A DNA stretch of 48,389 nucleotides from positions 1 through 48,389 of the forward strand of contig NZ_JAHYSG010000093.1 in the NCBI RefSeq assembly GCF_022095675.1, given 5' to 3'. The notes under the pieces are model-generated. The model did not search any database. It was given only the letters and a program-made list of their open reading frames with translations, and was not told where the DNA came from. Positions 1 through 8,451 of the stretch are shown one piece after another. The stretch is from Dactylosporangium sp. AC04546. Lineage in GTDB: Bacteria > Actinomycetota > Actinomycetes > Mycobacteriales > Micromonosporaceae. The position numbers and the translations under genes were made by a program. The number at the start of each line of letters is the position of its first letter. Within the stretch, counting starts at the first letter, position 1.

Positions 1-145
1 GCGCCCCCGCTTCGCCCGCGCTTCGCCCGCACTGCGGCGATCTTGGAGTTGTGGTCCCGGAAATGTCGGACATAGCCGCATAAAGCAGGGACCACAACTC
101 CAAGATCGCCGCAGTGCGGGCGAAGCGCGGGCGAAGCGGGGGCGC
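1..145. repeat. 58-bp perfect inverted repeat (long hairpin)
   Basis: Positions 1-58 and 88-145 are perfect reverse complements separated by 29 bases. The left arm begins at the window edge, so the repeat may be longer. Each arm carries an 11-base tandem duplication (8-18 and 19-29) and an inner part reading GATCTTGGAGTTGTGGTCCC. It lies 26 bases beyond the stop codon of dihydrolipoyl dehydrogenase and could act as its terminator. Its length and perfection are much greater than a terminator needs, which suggests a dispersed palindromic repeat. That last point is inference. Confidence 0.9.
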
Positions 146-170
146 GGCGCGGGTAGCGCGGGCGGTTGCG

Positions 171-1550
171 TCACATGTTGATCATGTGACCGCTGAGGCC
201 GTGGACCGCCTCCTTGACCGCCTCGCCGAGGGTCGGGTGGGCGTGGACGTTGCGGGCCACCTCGTGGACCGTCAGGTCCCACTGCTGGGCCAGGGTCAGC
301 TCCGGCAGCAGCTCGGTGACCTCGGGCCCGATCAGGTGGCCGCCGAGCAGCTCGCCGTACTTCTGGTCGCTGATCAGCTTGACGAACCCGGTCGTGTCGC
401 CCAGTCCGTGCGCCTTGCCGTTGGCCGTGAACGGGAACTTGGCGACCTTGACGTCGTAGCCCTTCTCGCGCGCCTGCGCCTCGGTGTACCCGAAGCTGGC
501 GATCTGCGGCTGGCAGTACGTCGCCCGCGGGATCATCACGTAGTCCAGCTCCATCGTCTCGGCCCCGGCGATGGTCTCGGCCGCGATGATGCCCATCGAC
601 TCGGCGGCGTGCGCGAGCATCAGCTTCGCCGTCACGTCACCGATCGCGTAGATGTGCGGCACGTTCGTGCGCAGCCGGCCGTCGACCGCGATCGCGCCCC
701 GGTCGGTGAGCGCCACGCCGGTCTTCTCCAGCCCGTAGCCCTCCACGCGGGGCTGGAAGCCGATCGCCTGGAGGAGCTTGTCCGCCTCCAGCACCTGCTG
801 CTTGCCGCCGGAGGAGACCGTGACCTGCACGCCGGAGCCGTTTTCGGCGACCGACTCGACCCGGGTCGAGGTCAGCACGGTGATGCCGAGGCGCTTGTAC
901 CGCTTGGCCAGCTCGGCGGACACCTCCTCGTCCTCCAGCGGCACCACCCGGTCGAGGAACTCGACGACGGTGACCTTCACGCCGTAGTTGTGCAGCACGT
1001 ACGCAAACTCGACGCCGATCGCGCCGGCGCCCGCGATGATGATCGAGGACGGCAGGTCCTCGGTCATGATCTGCTCCTCGTACGTCACCACCCGGTCGGA
1101 CAGCGTGGTGCCGGGAAGCAGGCGGGTGGTCGCCCCGGTGGCGATGATGCAGTTGGCGAACGTGATCGTCTCGTCGCCGACCCGCAGCGTGTGGTCGTCC
1201 AGGAACGTGCCGCGCTCGCTGTACTGCTTGATCTCGTTCTTCTTCATCAGGTAGTGGACGCCCTTGACCCGGCCGTCGGCCACCTTGCGGCTGCGCTGGA
1301 ACGCGGCGCCGTAGTCGAACGTGACCTCACCCTGGATGCCGAACGTCTTGGCCTCGGCGGTGAAGATGTGCGCCAGCTCCGCGTTGCGCAGCAGCGCCTT
1401 CGACGGGATACAGCCGACGTTGAGGCAGACCCCGCCCCAGTACTTCTCCTCGACGATGGCGGTGCGCAGGCCGAGCTGGGCGGCGCGTACGGCGGCGGTG
1501 TACCCGCCCGGGCCCGCGCCGAGGACGACGACGTCGAAGTGTTCAGTCAT
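171..1550 (-). CDS. lpdA: Dihydrolipoyl dehydrogenase (E3)
   Basis: 459-residue FAD/NAD disulfide oxidoreductase that reoxidises dihydrolipoamide of 2-oxoacid dehydrogenase complexes. The N-terminal FAD motif is GAGPGG (residues 11-16). The redox disulfide is C42/C47 in [13 protein letters not shown]. The central NAD-binding motif is [10 protein letters not shown], the second FAD motif is YAIGDV, and the C-terminal catalytic His-Glu pair is in [10 protein letters not shown]. Length is normal for the family. I chose the ATG at 1550 because AGGA lies 6 bases upstream; a TTG two codons earlier is less likely. The start overlaps the stop of the upstream corA-like gene as ATGA, so the two are translationally coupled. 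The actinobacterial lpd also serves several cytosolic complexes (family knowledge). Confidence 0.95.
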   Translation of the reverse strand: MTEHFDVVVLGAGPGGYTAAVRAAQLGLRTAIVEEKYWGGVCLNVGCIPSKALLRNAELAHIFTAEAKTFGIQGEVTFDYGAAFQRSRKVADGRVKGVHYLMKKNEIKQYSERGTFLDDHTLRVGDETITFANCIIATGATTRLLPGTTLSDRVVTYEEQIMTEDLPSSIIIAGAGAIGVEFAYVLHNYGVKVTVVEFLDRVVPLEDEEVSAELAKRYKRLGITVLTSTRVESVAENGSGVQVTVSSGGKQQVLEADKLLQAIGFQPRVEGYGLEKTGVALTDRGAIAVDGRLRTNVPHIYAIGDVTAKLMLAHAAESMGIIAAETIAGAETMELDYVMIPRATYCQPQIASFGYTEAQAREKGYDVKVAKFPFTANGKAHGLGDTTGFVKLISDQKYGELLGGHLIGPEVTELLPELTLAQQWDLTVHEVARNVHAHPTLGEAVKEAVHGLSGHMINM

Positions 1551-2518
1551 AGCCAATCCTTGCGTCTGAAGGCGACATACAGTCCAACGGACAAGATCAC
1601 GATCAACACCGCCGATATGACGAACCCCGCGTGCTGCTCGTACCCCGGGAAAGGCAGATTCTGCCCGTAGTAACCCGTAACAGCCGTGGGCACCGCGATG
1701 ATGGCGGCCCAGCTGGTGACCTTCTTCATGATGTTGTTCATCCGGTTGCCCTGCACAGCCAGGTTGGACTCCAGGATGGTCGCGACGAAGTCGCGCAGGG
1801 ACTCGGTGAACTCCGTCACACGCAGCACGTGGTCGTAGAGGTCGTGGAAGTACGGCATCATCTCGTCGTCGACGACACCCTCGCGGGCCCGCATGAGGCC
1901 GTTGACCAGCTCGCGCATCGGCAGGGCGACCTTGCGCATCCGGCCCAGGCTCTTGCGGAGCCGGAAGCTGCGCTGCTGCACCTGCCGGATGGCCTGCGGG
2001 GTCTCCTCGAACAGCCGGTCCTCCAGCGACTCGAGGGCCTCGTCGAGCGCCTGCACCGCGTCGTACTGCCCGTCGACGATGACGTCGAGCAGTCCGTGCA
2101 CCAGCCAGGGGACGCCGCTGCCGGCCAGCTCCGCCGTCTCGTCCCAGCGCTTCACCACGGCGGCCATGTCGAAGTCGGCGGCGTGCGCGGTGATGAGCGC
2201 CTGCTTGGTCAGGAACGCCGAGACCTCGTGGACGCCCAGCCCGCCGGACTCGTCGTCGAAGTCGATCGCGTACGCGTTGCAGTACAGATGCTGGGCGTAG
2301 TGCATGAGCTTGGGCCGCTCGTGCGGCGATGACGCGTCCTCGATCGCGAGCTGGTGCAGCCCGAACTCCTCCTGCACGCGGTCGTAGTCGGCCTGCCCCG
2401 GGTCGGTGAGGTCCAGCCAGACCACCGCGTCGGCGTCACGGAGGTACTCCGATATATCGTCGAGCGGGAAGTCCTCCGCTTCCAGCTCACCGTTGCGGTA
2501 GAGCCGCGTGCGCGCCAT
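1547..2518 (-). CDS. corA: CorA-family Mg2+/Co2+ transporter
   Basis: About 323 residues. A long acidic, helical cytoplasmic N-terminal domain is followed by two C-terminal membrane helices and a basic tail (FRRKDWL), the usual CorA layout. The loop after the first helix reads [10 protein letters not shown], so the classical GMN selectivity motif is GQN here. GQN variants occur in divergent CorA/ZntB-like members, so the ion carried is uncertain. The ATG at 2518 gives the start [14 protein letters not shown] at 2569 in the same frame would overlap the divergent thioesterase-like gene. Neither start has a clear ribosome site. The stop overlaps the lpdA start by four bases. Confidence 0.88.
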   Translation of the reverse strand: MARTRLYRNGELEAEDFPLDDISEYLRDADAVVWLDLTDPGQADYDRVQEEFGLHQLAIEDASSPHERPKLMHYAQHLYCNAYAIDFDDESGGLGVHEVSAFLTKQALITAHAADFDMAAVVKRWDETAELAGSGVPWLVHGLLDVIVDGQYDAVQALDEALESLEDRLFEETPQAIRQVQQRSFRLRKSLGRMRKVALPMRELVNGLMRAREGVVDDEMMPYFHDLYDHVLRVTEFTESLRDFVATILESNLAVQGNRMNNIMKKVTSWAAIIAVPTAVTGYYGQNLPFPGYEQHAGFVISAVLIVILSVGLYVAFRRKDWL

Positions 2519-2546
2519 ACCGCCATCAAACCAGAAGGAGGCCGGT

Positions 2547-3320
2547 GTGGCTGGATTCGCCGAGGCCACGACGATTCGCGACGGCGAGGTCGACCTGGAT
2601 CCACAGTGGACCGTGAGCGGGCGCCCGCACGGTGGCTACCTGCTGGCCGTCCTGGCCCGCGCCGCTGTCTCCGAGCAGCACCCCGACCCGCTCTCGGCCA
2701 GCGCGGTCTACCTCTCCCCGCCCGACGTCGGCCCGGCCGCGGTGACGGTCGAGCGGCTGCGCGAGGGCCGCACCGCCAGCCAGGTGCGGACCCGCCTCAC
2801 GCAGAAGGACCGCACCTGCGTCGAGGCACTGTTCACCATCGGCCACCTGACCGACGGCCAGCCCGGCCAACGCTGGGTGGAGGGCCCGCCGCCGGACGTC
2901 TCGCCGATGCAGGAGCTGTACCGCACGCCGGTGCAGCCGCCGGGCTCCGAGGTGACCGTCAACATGCTCGACCTCGTCGACCAGCGGATCGACTGGGAGG
3001 GCGTCGGCGACCACCCGGGCGACCTGCGGGGCTGGCTGGGCCTGCCCGACGGCGAGCACTGGGACCCGATCTCGCTGCTCTACGCCGCCGACGCGTTCCC
3101 GCCGGCGACGTTCTCCCTGGGCACCACGGGCTGGGTGCCGACGCTGGAGCTCACGGCGTACGTGCGGGGCGTGCCGGCCCCGGGCCCGCTGCGCGTCCGG
3201 CAGCGCGCCCGCATGCTCTCCGACAGCCTGGTCGACCAGGTCTGCGAGATCTGGGACGCCGCCGACCGGGTGGTCGTGCAGGCGACGCAGCTCGCGGCGT
3301 ACCGGATGCCCCGCACGTGA
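2547..3320 (+). CDS. Acyl-CoA thioesterase-like (double hotdog) protein
   Basis: 257 residues. The N-terminal half shows the hotdog signature GRPHGGYLLAVLARA, and the second half repeats the fold (TTGWVPTLELTAYVRG ... DQVCEIWDAADRVV.QATQLA), as in TesB/4HBT_3-type thioesterases. Such proteins hydrolyse acyl-CoA or act as acyl-binding proteins; the substrate cannot be inferred. I chose the GTG at 2547 because AAGGAG (2535-2540) lies 6 bases upstream. A longer reading from 2508 would run into the divergent corA-like start. The gene is divergent from corA and convergent with the next small gene. Confidence 0.82.
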   Translation: MAGFAEATTIRDGEVDLDPQWTVSGRPHGGYLLAVLARAAVSEQHPDPLSASAVYLSPPDVGPAAVTVERLREGRTASQVRTRLTQKDRTCVEALFTIGHLTDGQPGQRWVEGPPPDVSPMQELYRTPVQPPGSEVTVNMLDLVDQRIDWEGVGDHPGDLRGWLGLPDGEHWDPISLLYAADAFPPATFSLGTTGWVPTLELTAYVRGVPAPGPLRVRQRARMLSDSLVDQVCEIWDAADRVVVQATQLAAYRMPRT

Positions 3321-3321
3321 A

Positions 3322-3351
3322 GGTGCCCCCGCGCGGCAGCACGGGGGCACC
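3322..3351. terminator. Hairpin terminator between convergent genes
   Basis: Ten-base perfect stem GGTGCCCCCG (3322-3331) and its complement (3342-3351) with a 10-base loop, one base after the thioesterase stop. It is followed by CTTTCG on the + strand and lies before the convergent small gene ending at 3366. It probably stops transcripts from both sides. Confidence 0.75.
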
Positions 3352-3365
3352 CTTTCGAGAGGAGG

Positions 3366-3662
3366 TTACCGCTTGACTCGCTTCCTCACGCTCTCGCTGG
3401 TCCTCCGCCACGCGTTGACGGCTCGCTGACGCGGCGTCGGGTGGGCCCGACGACGGCGTACGACCGTCACGACCGCCGCCACAACAGTGGCGAGGCCGGC
3501 GGCGGCAGTGGCCAGCGTGACGGGTCGGCGCCGCGCCGTGGCCTTGGTCTGCTCGACCAGCTCGGCCGAGCGTTCCTTGGCGGTGGCGGCCCACCCATCG
3601 GCTGCGTCGCGCAGCTCGGTTCGGGTGTCGGTCGGACTGCCGTTCGCATGCGTCACGCTCAT
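3366..3662 (-). CDS. Small single-pass membrane protein, unknown function
   Basis: 98 residues. The N-terminal half is polar and probably helical (TELRDAADGWAATAKERSAELVEQTKATARRR). One hydrophobic segment follows (about residues 51-69, VTLATAAAGLATVVAAVVTVV), then a very basic tail ending KRVKR. The ATG at 3662 has GAAAGGGG upstream; a longer reading to 3833 has no such signal. The layout resembles small actinobacterial membrane proteins of the DUF3618 kind, but I cannot assign it firmly. Confidence 0.7.
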   Translation of the reverse strand: MSVTHANGSPTDTRTELRDAADGWAATAKERSAELVEQTKATARRRPVTLATAAAGLATVVAAVVTVVRRRRAHPTPRQRAVNAWRRTSESVRKRVKR

Positions 3663-3925
3663 CGCTGCCCCTTTCTCTCTACGGTGGTGAATGCCCAATC
3701 TCGCCGCGCCCGAATCGCGGAGCCCCTGTTTCGCGGCGACCGGGCCGGGTTCGCGCCCGAAATAGGCGGCATTTCGGATATAAGTGGCGAGGAACGCACT
3801 GTTGGGACTGGCAACGCCGTCGACCAACGTCAAACAGAACGACGGACCGCGAGCACGTCGGCCACGGGCCCACAGGCCGACCTCGGGAGCTGGGAACGGC
3901 GCGGACGGCCCGAGGCGGCGCGGGC

Positions 3926-5797
3926 TTAGGTCAGTGTCGCGGCGATCAAGGCGTGGTCCGACGTCACCGCCGTGCCCACGGCCACAGCCGATGCGGTCAG
4001 ACCGTTGAGCAGCATGTGGTCGATCTCCTTGACCGGAACGTCGGCCGGGAACGTGCGGACCGGGCGGTCCGCGGCGAAGCCGTCCGCCCAGCCCGCGTCC
4101 GCGAACGCGCGCAGCGACGGGCCGCCCGGTTCGATGTTCAGGTCGCCGGCGATCACGGCCGGGCTGCCGGCGGCGAAGCGGGTGGCGAACGCCGCGATCT
4201 CGCCCACCTGGACCAGCGGCTCGGCGTCCGGTGGGGGCTGGATGTGGGTCGACACCACGGCGATCTCGCGGTTGCCGAACTCGACCACCACGCCCAGGGC
4301 CTGGGCGCCCGTGGGAGCGCCCACGCGGGAAAGGCGGACCGACTCCGAGCGGACCACGGGGAGGTTGGTGAGAAGCGCGTCGCCCCAGTACTGGTCGGCG
4401 GCCGGGGCGAAGAAGTAGCGCAGGCCGAGGCGGCGCGACAGGGCCTGGAGGTCGTCGTGGCCGCCGTTGAGCAGCCAGGCGCGGTCCACCTCGGACAGGA
4501 CCACGACGTCCGGGTGCTGCTCGGCGATCGCCTCGGCCGCGGCGTCCGGGCGGAAGGTGCCGTCGAGGCCGAAGCCCATGCGGATGTTGTACGCCACCAG
4601 CCGCAGGCCGCGTGCCTCGTCCACAGGGGACACCGCCGGGCGCGGCGTCACGCCGGCGAGGGGCACGAGCAGGCAGGCGATACCGGCGATCAGGTAGGTG
4701 CCCAACGGCGGCGCCTCAGCCGAAGACGCCGAGGACGCCGAAGGCGCCGGGAGCTGGGCCGGGGCGCGGACCTGGGACCAGGCCGGTACCAGGGCGACGG
4801 CGAGCGGGACCCAGGCGTTGGGGTAGCCGATGTCGAACGCCGCGTAGTACCCGATCGCGCCCACCGCGAAGATCAGCATGCCGGTCAGTGCCCGGTAGCC
4901 CGACGGGCGTGCCTCGGGACGGCGGGCGGCGGCCAGCGCCGAGCCCAGCAGGGCAGCGACGAGGACCGGCACGACGGCGCCGGCGACCCAGGACGTGGTC
5001 GCCGGCTCCGGTGCCGCCGCGAGGAGCACCCCGAGCAGCAGCAGGCCCACCCGGATCCAGCGGTCGAAGGCCGAGCGGGGGCGTGGCGGGCCGAGCGACG
5101 GGATCAGGAAGGCGAGGACGGCCGCGCCGAACACGAGCTGCGGGACGACCGGCGGCGGCTGGCCGACGACGCGGTCGTGCAGGCCGCCCAGGCCCATGGC
5201 GACGACCGGCGGGGAAAGGACGAACATGCCGGTCAGCAGCATCGCCGGGCCGACGAGGAGCCAGCCGCCGCCGCGGGAGGGGTCGGGCGCGGGTCTCCAG
5301 GAGTACCAGAGCAATATCGACGCCTCGATGAGCACCACCGGGGCGGCCCACCACCATGCCCGCCAGGACAGGTCGACCGTGTCCAGCGCGGCGTGCTGGA
5401 GCGCCGCCGCGGCCAGGCCGAGCGGCACGCCCGGGATCGCCGGGCCGCCCCGCGCGGCCGTGGCCGCGAGCCAGACGAGGCCGCAGAACAGGCCTGCGGA
5501 GGCGACGTACAGCTGCGGCTGCCCGCCGTGCACGAAGACCAGCGCGAACCGGGCCGCCGCGAGCCCGGCGGCGGCGACGAACGCCAGCCGGCGGGCGAAC
5601 CGGACGAGCGCGAACGGCGCGGCGAACCACGCGAACGCGAACGCGCCCATCAGCTCGGCCGGGGTCGATGCCGCCTGGCCGAAGATCGTGATGATCGACG
5701 GCAGCCAGACCCGTAACAGGTCGACCAGCAGCAGGATGCCCGCGGCGAGCGCGAGGGTGTCAGTCCTCGCGAACGACGACCTGGACGGCGGCGTCAT
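3926..5797 (-). CDS. Polytopic membrane protein with C-terminal EEP (endonuclease/exonuclease/phosphatase) domain
   Basis: 623 residues. Residues 1 to about 380 hold roughly ten hydrophobic helices. The C-terminal 230 residues form an EEP domain with all usual motifs: [11 protein letters not shown], the metal-binding glutamate in [25 protein letters not shown], and the terminal TSDHALI. Family members hydrolyse phosphodiesters in nucleic acids, lipids or inositol phosphates; the membrane anchoring suggests a lipid or envelope substrate, which is inference. The only plausible start is the ATG at 5797, which overlaps the upstream regulator by 38 bases and has no clear ribosome site, so translation may depend on the upstream gene. 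Confidence 0.85.
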   Translation of the reverse strand: MTPPSRSSFARTDTLALAAGILLLVDLLRVWLPSIITIFGQAASTPAELMGAFAFAWFAAPFALVRFARRLAFVAAAGLAAARFALVFVHGGQPQLYVASAGLFCGLVWLAATAARGGPAIPGVPLGLAAAALQHAALDTVDLSWRAWWWAAPVVLIEASILLWYSWRPAPDPSRGGGWLLVGPAMLLTGMFVLSPPVVAMGLGGLHDRVVGQPPPVVPQLVFGAAVLAFLIPSLGPPRPRSAFDRWIRVGLLLLGVLLAAAPEPATTSWVAGAVVPVLVAALLGSALAAARRPEARPSGYRALTGMLIFAVGAIGYYAAFDIGYPNAWVPLAVALVPAWSQVRAPAQLPAPSASSASSAEAPPLGTYLIAGIACLLVPLAGVTPRPAVSPVDEARGLRLVAYNIRMGFGLDGTFRPDAAAEAIAEQHPDVVVLSEVDRAWLLNGGHDDLQALSRRLGLRYFFAPAADQYWGDALLTNLPVVRSESVRLSRVGAPTGAQALGVVVEFGNREIAVVSTHIQPPPDAEPLVQVGEIAAFATRFAAGSPAVIAGDLNIEPGGPSLRAFADAGWADGFAADRPVRTFPADVPVKEIDHMLLNGLTASAVAVGTAVTSDHALIAATLT

Positions 5798-6353
5798 CGT
5801 CGAGACGATAGCCGACGCCGCGCACTGTGGCGATGATCCTTGCGGCGTCGCCGAGCTTGACCCGCAGGCGCCGCACGTGGACGTCGACGGTGCGCTCAGT
5901 GCCGACCATGTCGTAGCCCCACACCTGGCGCAGCAGCTGGGCGCGGCTGAACACGCGGCGCGGGTGCTCGCAGAGGAAGAGGAACAGGTCGTACTCGCGG
6001 CGGGTCAGCGGCACCGGCGTGCCGTCCTGCAGGACCAGCCGGGAGCCGGTGCACAGGTACAGCGAGGGCGCGTCGGGCGTCGCCCGGCCGATCCGCTTCA
6101 CCTTCGAGTCGTCGGACGCCGCGGACGGCTCGACCAACCGCAGGTTGCGGGCCGGCGCGGTCGCCGCCGCGGTGCGCTGCAAGGGGGCGCTGCGCTGGAT
6201 CTGCTGGGTGGCCTGGGTGGCCGCCAGCGCTTCGAGGTCGTTGAGCAGCCGTGACGCCTCCGGTGGGAGCTCGTCGCCGGTGAGGGTGATGTGGACGGTG
6301 ATGGTGACCACGGACTGGGCGGCCTCGGGCGCGCCGACAACCGATACAGGCAT
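5760..6353 (-). CDS. Receiver-less OmpR/PhoB-type winged-helix regulator
   Basis: 197 residues. The C-terminal 100 form a Trans_reg_C DNA-binding domain ([29 protein letters not shown], then [16 protein letters not shown] and [11 protein letters not shown]). The N-terminal part is short ([22 protein letters not shown], then a Gln/Ala-rich linker) with no phospho-acceptor receiver domain, so it is not a normal two-component regulator. The ATG at 6353 has GAGAGGAAA upstream. It overlaps the start of the EEP membrane protein, with which it probably forms an operon. It has a 373-base upstream region. Confidence 0.88.
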   Translation of the reverse strand: MPVSVVGAPEAAQSVVTITVHITLTGDELPPEASRLLNDLEALAATQATQQIQRSAPLQRTAAATAPARNLRLVEPSAASDDSKVKRIGRATPDAPSLYLCTGSRLVLQDGTPVPLTRREYDLFLFLCEHPRRVFSRAQLLRQVWGYDMVGTERTVDVHVRRLRVKLGDAARIIATVRGVGYRLDDDAAVQVVVRED

Positions 6354-6726
6354 TTCGCTTTCCTCTCGATGACCTTTGGAATGCACCCGATTCAGCGGAT
6401 CGTCACTCGACAAAGGCCGTCGAAATGGTGCTCTCGGCGGGATACCCACATGGGGTCTAGCAGCACCTCAGGGCACATGGCACCGACCTTACCAGCATCG
6501 TCACTCGACGCGACAGACGTGTAACGTGCCGCACATAATAGATCGGCACCAATTAGTCTGACGTTTTCGCGGGCTATTCACCGGCAATTCACGAGACCGG
6601 TACCCATCCAGCTTTGCCTGGTCGTCGAAGCGGGTCAACAATCTCCCACATCGTGGGACACCGCCCGTTGACACTTTCTTTACACCCGTGGCTACATGCG
6701 CATACGTAGACGGCAAATCCTACTCA
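6354..6726. promoter_or_regulatory. 373-base intergenic region upstream of the winged-helix regulator
   Basis: Holds no convincing gene and is visibly richer in A+T than its flanks, as expected of a regulatory region. It contains a short inverted repeat TCCCAC-ATC-GTGGGA (6644-6658). A TTGACA hexamer at 6668-6673 on the + strand is followed 19 bases later by TACATG. No + strand gene follows, so the promoter function is unproven. Promoters for the downstream regulator on the minus strand probably lie here. Confidence 0.4.
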
Positions 6727-7107
6727 CTAGATAGAGTCGTGCCGTCCACCATATGGGATCATGGTCCGCAGGCGGCCCGGGCTGAGAATACTCGCCCCCA
6801 ACTCCTCGACCCGCCGCCGGAGTCCCCGGTCCGATGTCACGACGGTGACGGGACGATGAACGACATTGTCGCCGACCAGCGCAACAATGTGGTCGTCGCC
6901 GGATTGGGGCGCCGCTTCCACGGCCACCCCGGGCACCGCGGCGACACCGCGGGCGGCCCCCTCCACGACCAGCGTGACGTCCCCTGGAAGCGTGGATGAC
7001 GCGAGGGCGTCGCGCAGTCGCTCGGCCGCGCCGGCCCGGTCCCGCCACCAGCCGTCGGGCACCGACCCGACCACATTCGCGCCGTCGACGATGATGAGAG
7101 GTCGCAT
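6727..7107 (-). CDS. Small NYN/PIN-like domain protein (putative RNase)
   Basis: 126 residues forming a minimal NYN (PIN-like) fold. The motifs are the first acidic strand LIIVDGANVVGS, then DVTLVVEGAA, the acidic GDDHIVALV, and VTVVTSDRGLRRRVEELGA. These carry the three or four aspartates expected for metal-dependent RNase activity. It starts with ATG at 7107. It lies 57 bases downstream of the helicase gene of the nuclease-helicase operon on the same strand and may be co-transcribed with it. Its biological role is unknown. Confidence 0.8.
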   Translation of the reverse strand: MRPLIIVDGANVVGSVPDGWWRDRAGAAERLRDALASSTLPGDVTLVVEGAARGVAAVPGVAVEAAPQSGDDHIVALVGDNVVHRPVTVVTSDRGLRRRVEELGASILSPGRLRTMIPYGGRHDSI

Positions 7108-7164
7108 GTGGTGAGTGTTACCGCGCGAACCCTCAGCATGCGCCCCGGCGCGCCGTCGACGACC

Positions 7165-8451
7165 CTAGGGCCTGGTCAGGTGGGCCAGCACCGCCTGGTT
7201 GGCCTCCCAGCCGTCGGGGAAGCGGACCGGCACGTTGAGGTGCACCGGCTCGGCCGAGGGATGGTTGTCGAGCAGCTCGGCGATCCCCGCCCGGGCCACC
7301 ACGACGCACGCGTGGCGGTGCCGGGACGCGAGCACGCACAGCCGGCCGGCCTCCAGGTGGAACGCGCCGGCGTCGCGGCGGCCGGAGAGCGGGTGCAGCA
7401 CGACCGTGACGTCGTACTCGCGGCCCTGCAGCCGGTTGGCCGTGTCGACGGTGACGTCCGCGCCGACCGTGTCGGCGAGCGCCTGGCGGATCGCGGCGAC
7501 CTGGTCGCGGTGGGCGGCGCCGACGGCGACCCGGTCGGCGGTCACCGGGCGGCCCTCCGGCGCGTGCTCGGAGTAGGCCACCGGGCCGCGCTGGAGCAGC
7601 CGGGCGACCAGGCCGGCGATCGCGGCGACGGCCTCCCGGTCGGTGCGCACGGTGTGCCGGGCCGGCAGCTCGTGCAGGGCCCAGCCGGTCCGCCGCGCGG
7701 TCTCCAGGGTGGCGTCGAGGCCCTGGTCGCCGCCGATGGCCCGGGTGGAGAACTCCAGCCGGCGGTCCTGCTCGGCGGTACCGGCGCGGAACGGCGTGAA
7801 CGGGTAGAACGCGTCCGAGACCAGCTCGGCGGCCGACGGGGGCAGCCGCCAGGACACCGGCAGGCGATGGACGGGCAGGTCCGGATTGTGCCGCAGCAGT
7901 ACCGCGACAGCGCTCTGCATCGGGTCCCACGACAGCCCGGCCCAGCGCTCGCCGCCCACGACCGAGAACGGGTCGAGCTGGCCGGGGTCGCCGACGAACA
8001 GCCCGCGCGAGAACCGCCCGGCGACCCGCAGCAGCATGTCGGAGCGCATCTGGTACGCCTCGTCGACGATCGCGCGCTCCCACGTGCCGTCGGTGACGGT
8101 CGCCCACTTGGCGGCGGTGCCGATGACGACCGCGCTGTGCTGCACGTCGGAGACCGCCCCGCTGATCTTGACCGAGCCGTGCTTCACGACCCGCTGGGCC
8201 GGCACGTACGTCGACGCCGAGAGCCGGCCGATCTCGAGCTGCGGCGCGGCCGAGGCCAGCCGGTCGATGAGGTCGTCGACCTGCTCGTTGGTCTGCGCGA
8301 CGACCATCAGCCGCTCGCCGGACTCGGCCATCGTGCGGGCGGCCCGGACGACGAGCGTCGACTTCCCCGCGCCCGGCGGCGAGTCCACGACCACGCCCCG
8401 CCCGGCGGCCGACCCGAAGTCGCGCAGGATCTCGTCGATGACGTTGGTCAC
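7165..8451 (-). CDS. SF1 (Upf1/Dna2-like) DNA/RNA helicase core
   Basis: 428 residues. It carries Walker A SPPGAGKST (24-32), Walker B AIVDEAYQM (D130/E131), motif III VGDPGQLDPF (153-162), the arginine motif SWRLPPSAAELV, motif V VDTANRLQGREYDVTVV (335-351) and a motif VI-like RLCVLASRHRHACVVV (370-385). The GDxxQL and QGREYD signatures point to SF1B Upf1/Dna2-type helicases. The protein begins almost at the Walker A motif, so the beta-barrel 1B region that normally precedes it is absent. The GTG at 8451 overlaps the preceding stop as GTGA. It is the fourth gene of a coupled operon with an Fe-S nuclease, so its work is probably nucleic-acid resection, repair or defence. Confidence 0.85.
   Translation of the reverse strand: MTNVIDEILRDFGSAAGRGVVVDSPPGAGKSTLVVRAARTMAESGERLMVVAQTNEQVDDLIDRLASAAPQLEIGRLSASTYVPAQRVVKHGSVKISGAVSDVQHSAVVIGTAAKWATVTDGTWERAIVDEAYQMRSDMLLRVAGRFSRGLFVGDPGQLDPFSVVGGERWAGLSWDPMQSAVAVLLRHNPDLPVHRLPVSWRLPPSAAELVSDAFYPFTPFRAGTAEQDRRLEFSTRAIGGDQGLDATLETARRTGWALHELPARHTVRTDREAVAAIAGLVARLLQRGPVAYSEHAPEGRPVTADRVAVGAAHRDQVAAIRQALADTVGADVTVDTANRLQGREYDVTVVLHPLSGRRDAGAFHLEAGRLCVLASRHRHACVVVARAGIAELLDNHPSAEPVHLNVPVRFPDGWEANQAVLAHLTRP

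Noticed and set aside
3953..5716. 587-codon open frame on the + strand opposite the membrane EEP gene
   Set aside because: Arg/Gly/His/Asp-rich antisense shadow with no fold or motif, caused by third-position GC bias; the minus-strand frame has clear domains.
6668..6698. TTGACA ... TACATG as a promoter on the + strand
   Set aside because: The spacing of 19 is long and no + strand gene or RNA structure follows; kept only as a remark in the region entry.
6501..6716. 71-codon minus-strand frame in the long intergenic region
   Set aside because: No ribosome site, cysteine- and arginine-rich with no recognisable fold, and not coupled to neighbours.
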